Shown here in pieces: positions 57,700 through 64,000 of a DNA stretch of 64,000 nucleotides. Made by a program: the position numbers and the translations under genes. Numbering within the stretch: the first letter of the stretch is position 1; every line of letters starts with the position of its first letter. Origin of the DNA: Larix kaempferi (Eukaryota; Streptophyta; Pinopsida; Pinales; Pinaceae); contig BSBM01000036.1 in NCBI GenBank assembly GCA_027924585.1, forward strand, positions 3,465,001 through 3,529,000. Reading direction: 5' to 3'. The notes under the pieces were generated by a model. It was not told the origin of the DNA. It was given only the letters and a program-made list of their open reading frames with translations, and ran no database searches.

Positions 57700-58680
57700 T
57701 CTAAGTTAGATGCAGCGGAGAAGGTGTTGTTATTACCTCGGGTATATGGACTTCCAGAGCACTACCATGCTCTATCCACAAGTATTCATCCATCGGTGAC
57801 AGGTCTTCATCAACGTCGCTTCCATCTCGGGCTCGACTCGACTCCGGCAGATTTCCTTCTGCATCTGTCACGACACTCGGTCCCCATTTCTTCCGGAGCG
57901 CACTAGCCTACTCCTTCAATTCTTCTCGCCTTTTTCTCCTCTTCTCCAGCTCGATCTTCTGGATATCTGGAGTACTTTTGTGACTCATTGCTCAATCTTT
58001 GTCGAATCTGTTGGATCTTTCACCATTGTTCGTGTCGCCTTTTCATATGTCAATATTCTTCATGCATCTACTCCATGAGAACATGTTTGGCTACCCCCCC
58101 AATGCCGGCCCAAAGTTCTTTAGGCAACTGGGGAAGTACTGGACTTCATTTGCTCAAGAAATACTCTCACTCGCACTCTTGTATGAATTTCTTCCACGCT
58201 TGTTCTTTCTCTTCCCAATTGGAGTTTGGGAGCGGCGGAAGAAACAAGGGTCGAGTCTCGACAATATGCGCAACACCTTTTTCAATTAGAAACTTGAACA
58301 AGAGTGTCAGCAAAGAACACAAAACATGGTCGGTAATGTCGGTGAAAAACCGTTTCCTCACGCCGTCAGCAGACAATCGCACATTCTTCACAGAACGGGT
58401 CGGTAATCTTCTCACACCATTCTAAAAGATTCATACGACCTCCGTTAATCAACTTCGAAATCTATTCATGCTCCTTTTCATCTGGTTGTCTTCTCATCCA
58501 AGAGATTCTTCAGTGCAAACGACACGGATTCTATGAACTTCTCATGGGTCTCAAAAAAGAATTTCTCTCTTACTTGAGCAATTGTCAGCTTGTTCCTTCT
58601 CGCATAATTTTGCAGGTAGTTAGTGATCTTTCTCTCCCACCAAATCTTAATCTCTTGTTCTGATATCATTGATCATGCTC
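57700..58680 (-). pseudogene. Element D pre-gag region
   Basis: Coding-like sequence between the PBS and gag. The best block is 58669-58478: IKIWWERKITNYLQNYARRN and SVSFALKNLLDEKTTR. A second block lies at 58415-58167. Stops and frame changes are frequent between 58167 and 57700. It corresponds in position to element A's pre-gag. No known domain. Confidence 0.55.
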
Positions 58681-58702
58681 GCTATTGCTTCAAGTATGCA
58701 TA

Positions 58703-58718
58703 CAGGAAACAGAACCAA
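58703..58718 (-). other. Element D primer binding site candidate
   Basis: The - strand reads TTGGTTCTGTTTCCTG directly against the 5' LTR. It shares TGGTTC with element A's site; the donor tRNA is not identified. Confidence 0.55.
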
Positions 58719-59055
58719 TGTTGTAGTCGAGGGGGTTGCATTGTTACTAGTGATACATAATATATATATAAGAAAGCACACAAGATATAGATACAACAAG
58801 ACAAGAAGATGGAGAGAACACAAGCCTTTTATTACTCAGCAAGATGCAAAATAGTACATATAAGAACATTTCTAAGTTAACCCAATGGTTTGACTCACCA
58901 GCCTATTTATATGTTTAACATACAGTTATGTAACCACTTTTCGGTTCAACCGACCGACCTAACCCGACATGTTCTAGTCGACGCAACTGTTGACATGTCT
59001 TACAATGAGTCGGTCGGAGGACCTAGTCGACAGGTCGACTTAGGCTCCTCCAACA
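58719..59055 (-). repeat. Element D right LTR (5' LTR)
   Basis: 337 bp from TGTTGTAGTCGAGG to CTCCAACA, then the GGCCA duplication. A - strand TATA box (CATATAAATAGG) is at about 58902-58913. GTCGAC occurs three times near the right end. Confidence 0.85.
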
Positions 59056-59492
59056 GGCCACAAACCAATTGGCATTCCTACTACGGGTGCTTTACCCACG
59101 AACTAGCCACATTTTGAACTTGTTGTCTGATATGGAGGTCACATAGGAGGCCACATTTGCCAATTTGAGGAGAGAATGCCCCCTAAATCAGTGAGAAAAT
59201 CGAATTCCAGGTATCTGGTTATAAATTTATCCTTTGTTTACATGTGTGCCCCATTCAGTATATTGTGTGTTTTTTGTTAAGGGTATGACCTTGGGTTCTT
59301 GGCAATCTACTTAAACTGCATAATGAGGTTTCTAGGAAACCTACTTGACCTCGCAGGCAGTCTTCATTCTGATATGGTTGTTGAAAGACTATGTTTCACC
59401 ACCATAGATAGGCCACTGCAACAAGCCACTGTGTTTCACCACCGTAGATAGGGTTCTTATTTCTTGCTCAGGTTTGATTCAATTGACTTTGT

Positions 59493-59589
59493 TGAGTGGG
59501 TGAAACTCTATATTTGCTGAGTGGGTGAAAACCTGTATTGCTGAGTGGTTGAAAACCTATATTGCTGAGTGGGTGAAACCCTATACTTA
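59493..59589 (+). repeat. 24-bp tandem repeat
   Basis: Four units of TGAGTGG(G/T)TGAAA...CTATATTGC, starting at 59493, 59518, 59542 and 59566. Confidence 0.9.
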
Positions 59590-59720
59590 TGTTCAAGGAA
59601 TTTAAACAAACTCATGTATTGTCTATCCAACAAGATAATTGAAAATCAACCAAATTAAATGACTAAAGGAATATAGGAATATTTGATGAAGGAGAAGATG
59701 ATAATCTTGTGTTGAAAGCA

Positions 59721-59984
59721 ATGAAAATTTGTGCTTTAGCTTTGGCAGTTACTATTCAGCTGCTAAGTATTGGAGATATATTTGGTAAATGCGTTCCATA
59801 TCAAGCAACATCTTTGGTTGGTTCATTAAAGAGACGTGAAGGTCATCACAAGCGACCATTACATGAGGGAAGTGCATTTGGTGACAGCTGCCCATTCCCT
59901 CACTCTAGCATGAATCCAAGTGTGGATTTAACATTTGAAAGTGAACACAACCCTTTAACATTTGTTGAAGTACTTCAGAAATAG
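59721..59984 (+). CDS. Small hypothetical ORF
   Basis: 87 codons from the ATG at 59721, with a hydrophobic N-terminus (ICALALAVTIQLLSIGDIFG) that could act as a membrane or secretory segment, then a basic stretch and FESEHNPLTFVEVLQK at the end. The upstream reading (DEGEDDNLVLKA) stays open, so the true start may be earlier. The acidic start plus this hydrophobic block vaguely recalls N-termini of plant Harbinger-type transposases, but no catalytic region follows. Product unknown; may be a fragment. Confidence 0.35.
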   Translation: MKICALALAVTIQLLSIGDIFGKCVPYQATSLVGSLKRREGHHKRPLHEGSAFGDSCPFPHSSMNPSVDLTFESEHNPLTFVEVLQK

Positions 59985-61820
59985 CCTTTGATTAGATGAC
60001 AGTGGCCAACTAATCCTAGGGTAAAGTGTTAGCTATGGCTAGAAGGCCCTCTGTTTGATATTATTCAGAATGTCTAAAGATCTGGTAACCCATTCCATGT
60101 TTACAGGTTGAAGGGCATATTTCAAAGAATACAATTGTCCTCCGAATATAACTATTTTGTCACTTTTTAATTGTTATAAAAGAGAGATTTTTTACTGAAA
60201 ACTAAAAAAAATCAGGTAAAAACATAAAAAAGCTTCTATTCAGTTTCACTATAGTTGCAGTTACAAGATTACTCTCAACTTGACTGTATTTGTAAGCCCT
60301 TGCAGATAAGAAAAATATAATCATTTTTTCTTTGGTGTCAGTGACAAGGTGTGTCATCAATAACACAATGTTTTTATGGTCCAGGAAACCTAAATATTTG
60401 TACAAAATTTGGTGTTTGGATGCATTAGTGTAGTTTTGATCCATATATTTGATATTTTGCAACACCATTGAGCTTCCCACATAGTTTTTTTTAGTCCTTG
60501 TTAATATTTCATTCCTCTCTTTAAAAGCGCAATCAGTACAGAAGCACTTGGAGATTAGTTGCAATAGTTGGAGACTTAAATTTTAGACAATCAATTTTAG
60601 GATGAAAAGAGAACACCCTAAATATTCTAGGAGAGCATAAGTAAGGTCAATAGCAGCTGCAAGTTGAATGGGGCATTACTCAATCATATTTTGAATAATC
60701 ATGTAATAGGCCCTCCCTCACAACCCTCTATGAAAGTGGACTAAGAAAATTCAATGGAAGTGCCATCCCTAACACCAATAGAGATACCCCAAACCTTAAT
60801 TAGAACCCCTAGACGATATACAAAAATTCCTTAGTCACTATGTTTTAATATGAATTTTGATATTTCTTTGTATATTTTGCAAGTCCTATTGCATCCTTTT
60901 AAAATGAAATCATTTACCATTTGTGCCAATAGTTTTGTAGATTTGGTTGTCAAAATCAAGTCTTCTCTAGTGTCAAATAGTGACTTAAAACTTGCATTAT
61001 AACTTCCTTTTCTAAGATACCTAATGCTATGTTTCATATTGTGAAAGGCATAGTCCCCACACACTATCATACAAGATTTTAATTCTACTACTTTGTATTG
61101 GAATTCTACTAGTAATTTTAATTCAACTTATACAATATGACAAGGTTAAAACACATCATATAATCTATCAAAAAGGGGTCTAATGTTGCATTATAATCCC
61201 ATATCAGTGGAATCCTTATTATTTATGTTGAACCTCTAAAATAAATTATCTTATAATATTGAATCTCTTATTTGTTGATTTGCAAATACTCCATTAATAT
61301 GAAGTGTTTTTGGTCATGATGTTAGCTTGCAAATCGTAAGGTTATAAGGGTTTATTTGGCACACAAATCCCAACCAAGATATAAGTTTGGTTAGGATTAT
61401 GCACTATTAGTATCATTTGCACAAACCATTCCATGGTCCATAGTAGAAATATATAATGTTTGGTCATTACATTTGACTTTGAGCCTCATGGACTAGGTAC
61501 ATAGCCAAAGGACATCATACAATCCTTGCATACAGAATCTTTTGCTTGTAAATTTTGCAAATTTTAAGATATGTAATAATAGGGATGGCTCACATGGCTA
61601 GGGATATCATTTTGCATATAGGTTAGGTATATATCATCCATGACATGGTTAAACAAAGGAGTTTACATTTGGTGGAGGCATGATAACTATGTATGATGAT
61701 AGTGGAAAATGCATGCCTTAATGCCTTGTAATTTTCTAATATGAACTATGCATACCCAACAAGGTCCTATTTGAACTTTTTCCCATGGTGCAGGTATAAC
61801 CAAACAGGTATTTATCATAT

Positions 61821-62533
61821 ATGTCTTCCTCGAGCGAGGGTATTTTAGGAAGGCTAGAGGAAATTGAGACATCCAGTAGGTCTACAAGATTTATATCAAC
61901 TAGATGTCAAAAGATCAGAAGAAAATTCCATAAACGCATGGAATTTTTTCTCGCTGAAGGGGGGTCATGTTCCTATGATGATGAGACAATAGGTGACATC
62001 GAGGTGCCCCTGAGGTACAAACATCTAGTGAAAAAATGGAATCCCAAGGATCTTCCTCAACTGAACACATATTTTTGTGTGAACGAGAGGATATATCAAA
62101 TTGCACCGTCGTCATTACATGGTTTGGGGTTGTTTTGCATGGATGGCATAAAGGTCGGTTACGGCATATGTACAGAATTGATGGAGTATGTTGGACCATG
62201 TTACAACTACAAGGATTGGATGCGCCTGGTACAATAAACATGAAGTATGCATAGATATGGATTGTCAGCAAATTATTTACAGTTGAAAGACAAAGATCAA
62301 AATAAAGGAGCACGTTGTACATTGACGGAAGGCCAAAGGCCATAGGGAATATTGCGGGGTTTATAAACAGTACACAACCAGGGTCTACAATTAAGCAACC
62401 CAACTGTGAATTTGAGGGGCGTAAAGGAAACCATGTTTTTCTATATGACATTAAAACAATAGCTTCAAGGGAAGAGTTACTTATTAATTACAACTTGAAT
62501 CAAGTAGATACAAACACGATTACTATGGGAGTG
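61821..62533 (+). pseudogene. SET-domain protein gene, decayed first exon
   Basis: Likely lysine-methyltransferase family (SET fold). The N-terminal 60 residues are charged, followed by WNPKDLPQLNTYFCVNERIY. SET motifs follow: GLGLFCMDGIKVG with ELMEYVG (about 62119-62190), then YIDGRPKAIGNIAGFINSTQ with KQPNCEF (about 62318-62410) and ASREELLINYNLN (62464-62502). The GFINSTQP..PNC segment stands where canonical SET proteins have RFINHSC.PN. Stops at 62235-62237 and 62241-62243 and a frame change at about 62298-62312 inactivate this copy. The exon can end at 62533 before a GT, in phase 0, which fits the downstream phase-0 exons. Start at the ATG at 61821 is the most likely, but an upstream exon is possible. 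Confidence 0.75.
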
Positions 62534-62642
62534 GTACATCTAACAATTTACCCAACCTTTTATTAATGAATTTAACATCTTAAGGATTTTTCGTTAGTTT
62601 ATTGTTATAATTTCGTTTAAATTTTATATATGTACTTCATAG

Positions 62643-62705
62643 GGTAGTGATCGGGGCGTCTCCCCAGCAGCTGGTCAGAGGAGTACAACTTCCTCGACGC
62701 ATGAG
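62643..62705 (+). CDS. Cassette exon a1
   Basis: 63 nt between AG and GT, phase 0, open: GSDRGVSPAAGQRSTTSSTH then E. Ser/Thr/Pro-rich, likely disordered linker. Part of the putative SET-gene transcript. Confidence 0.6.
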
Positions 62706-62816
62706 GTATACATCTTTGTAATAGTAAAAATATAATATGAAAAAAAAAGTTTTTTTGCTGTGTTTTTCATTAGTATATTCGTTTGGTTTATATAATTTTG
62801 TCTATATTTGATGCGG

Positions 62817-62876
62817 ACTGTTGATCAAGGTAGCCACCCAACTATTGATCAGACGATAGTAGCCTCAGGGAATTAG
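62817..62876 (+). pseudogene. Cassette exon b1, decayed
   Basis: 60 nt aligned with b2 and b3. The acceptor is CGG instead of CAG and the last codon is TAG where b3 has CAG. Encodes TVDQGSHPTIDQT-type sequence. Confidence 0.65.
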
Positions 62877-62989
62877 GTAAACCTGATTGTAATTGTACAA
62901 TTTAAATACGTCAAAAAAAATTGTTATTATATTGTTTCAGTGAGTATTTTGGTTTCGTTCAGGTAATTTTTTCTATGTTTTTGATGTAG

Positions 62990-63049
62990 GGTTCTATAAG
63001 GGGCACCTCCCTAGTAGTAGATGATACCAGACCTGCCTCGAGGCAGCAT
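62990..63049 (+). pseudogene. Cassette exon a2, decayed donor
   Basis: 60 nt after a good TAG acceptor, phase 0 and open (GSIRGTSLVVDD...), but the donor reads AT instead of GT. Confidence 0.65.
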
Positions 63050-63160
63050 ATATACATCGATGCCATTGTACAAATTTAATATGTACAAAAAGTTTTTTTG
63101 TTGTGTTTTTTCATGAGTATATCTGTTTGGTTTATATAATGTTAACTATATTTGATGCAG

Positions 63161-63220
63161 AGTGTTGATCAGGGAAGCCACCCGACTGTTGATCAAACAA
63201 CAAAATCCTCGTGGCAATAA
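63161..63220 (+). pseudogene. Cassette exon b2, stop at last codon
   Basis: 60 nt after GCAG, SVDQGSHPTVDQTTKSSWQ, then TAA where b3 has CAG, then GTAAAC. Confidence 0.65.
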
Positions 63221-63333
63221 GTAAACCTGATTGTAATTGTACAATTTAAATACGTCAAAATGTTTTGTTATTATATTGTTTCAGTGAATATTTTGGTTTC
63301 GTTTAGATAATTTTTTCTATGTTTTTGATGCAG

Positions 63334-63423
63334 GGTTCTGTAAGGGGCACCTCCCTATTAGTATATCGGGGCAAGTCACCTATAACCATTGATCCGATGA
63401 GTAGACGATCCTCAAGGCAGCAA
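63334..63423 (+). CDS. Cassette exon a3
   Basis: 90 nt, phase 0, open, CAG before and GTATAA after. It is a longer version of a1/a2 with an extra RGKSP(I)TIDP segment that resembles the b-type exon (DQGKSPAVDQ), as if a and b had fused. Confidence 0.65.
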
Positions 63424-63538
63424 GTATAATTCATTGGAATTGTACCAATATAATATGTAGCATAATGTTTTTTTGTTATGTCTTTTTCGTGTGTATATTG
63501 GTTTCATTATGATAATGTTTTCTACTTCTTTTTTGCAG

Positions 63539-63598
63539 GGGAATGATCAGGGAAAGTCCCCAGCTGTGGATCAGACGACACCATCATTGAGGAATCAG
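63539..63598 (+). CDS. Cassette exon b3
   Basis: 60 nt, phase 0, TTTTGCAG before and GTAAAC after, open: GNDQGKSPAVDQTTPSLRNQ. The best-preserved b exon. Confidence 0.7.
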
Positions 63599-63712
63599 GT
63601 AAACCTAGTTGTAATTTTAGGAATCTATCATGATAGATATGTTTTGTTAATATACTTTTTTCCTCAGTCTATTGCTTTCACGTCAGTAATGTTTTATTTA
63701 TTTTTGTTGCAG

Positions 63713-63940
63713 ACCAATGATTCGGCGTATGGAACAACATCACAACAATCAATAGCTTTTGATGTGTATGAGTTGATGCACGATGCTGACATTGGTTCTT
63801 CTCTAGACCCGGTTAAGGTGATAGAGAAGACCTTGAAAAAAATTAATGAGGATATCCTTTGTCTGCTATTCATTCTGTCGCGGACAAATGAGATTAAAGC
63901 CAAGGCTAATGTTTTGGTAAAGAGATCTGATGCCTTGCAA
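63713..63940 (+). CDS. Downstream exon c
   Basis: 228 nt, 76 codons, phase 0, TTGTTGCAG before and GTAAGT after, fully open. Its start (TNDSAYGTTSQQS) resembles a b-type exon, followed by a new helical, charged segment with FDVYELMHDADIG, VIEKTLKKINEDILCLLFIL and IKAKANVLVKRSDALQ, possibly coiled coil. The gene continues past the window end. No known domain recognised. Confidence 0.65.
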
Positions 63941-64000
63941 GTAAGTTGCGGAATCTTGTATTATAATATAAATTCATTTAAAACTTTATAATTTTTACTT

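Larger units (their letters stand above)
31341..59055 (-). mobile_element. Element D: second member of the element A family
   Basis: Ty3/gypsy element on the - strand flanked by GGCCA at 31336-31340 and 59056-59060. Terminal TGTTGTAG and CTCCAACA. Removing nested E and F leaves about 13.2 kb, close to A. Same gene order as A: pre-gag, gag, knuckles, protease, second gag-like module, RT, RNase H, integrase, additional ORF. Its left (3') LTR is reduced to about 52 recognisable bases. All coding regions contain stops. D and A share protein patterns, but their LTRs do not look alike, so they are different subfamilies. Confidence 0.88.
59061..61794. other. Intergenic region between element D and the SET gene
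   Basis: AT-rich sequence without LTR structure. It contains a 24-bp tandem repeat (59493-59589) and a small ORF (59721-59984). On the - strand two open stretches (60564-60202 and 61070-60831) have no recognisable domain and are probably chance. Nothing else supported. Confidence 0.5.
62638..63600 (+). repeat. Tandem two-exon cassette, about 345-bp unit, three copies
   Basis: Units begin near 62638, 62985 and 63331. Each holds exon a (GGTTCT..AGGGGCACCTCCC type), an intron, exon b (..GTTGATCAGGGAAGCCACCC type) and an intron. Intron sequence is repeated too: TTGTACAATTTAAATACGTC occurs at about 62894 and 63237. All exons are multiples of three. Confidence 0.85.

Noticed and set aside
61915-62451. 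178-codon ORF on the - strand
   Set aside because: Antisense shadow of the SET-domain exon; the + strand has the recognisable motifs.

Overview
This is nuclear DNA from a plant with a large, repeat-rich genome. The evidence is plant-type L1 LINE, Ty3/gypsy and Ty1/copia retrotransposons, initiator-tRNA-Met and TGGCGCC-type primer sites, introns with GT..AG borders and a SET-domain gene. The style (old, deeply nested, stop-riddled elements, and a gypsy family with extra open reading frames) suggests a gymnosperm, but that is inference.

Layout. (1) An L1-type LINE on the + strand occupies 1-2330 and resumes at 28621-about 31199. It is split inside its reverse transcriptase, between the LDLSK and AYDRV halves of one motif. 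(2) The splitter is element A (2331-28615, Ty3/gypsy, - strand), flanked by the 5-bp duplication CTAAA. A itself holds element B (10035-14276, + strand chromovirus-like gypsy with deletions, duplication ATGCC), which cuts its RT leader, and element C (19930-28505, + strand gag-only gypsy derivative, duplication ATCCC), which cuts its right LTR. (3) Element D (31341-59055, - strand, same family as A, duplication GGCCA) follows. It holds element E (32518-39596, - strand copia remnant, duplication AATCC) near its 3' end and element F (48423-55827, - strand non-autonomous element, duplication ATATC) between its gag and protease. (4) From 59061 to the end is non-LTR sequence with a decayed SET-domain gene (61821-62533), followed by three copies of a two-exon cassette and one longer exon.

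With inserts removed, A and D are each about 13.3 kb and share one order on the - strand: LTR, PBS, pre-gag, gag capsid, several CCHC knuckles, protease, a second gag-like module, RT, RNase H, integrase, a long additional ORF, LTR. All copies seen are inactivated by stops, frameshifts or deletions. The second gag-like module and the additional ORF are the most unusual parts of this family. F carries a fragment of a DDX6/DHH1-type DEAD-box RNA helicase and a possible captured promoter. Hand comparison of LTR pairs gives the most divergence in A, less in B and least in C, which agrees with the nesting order.
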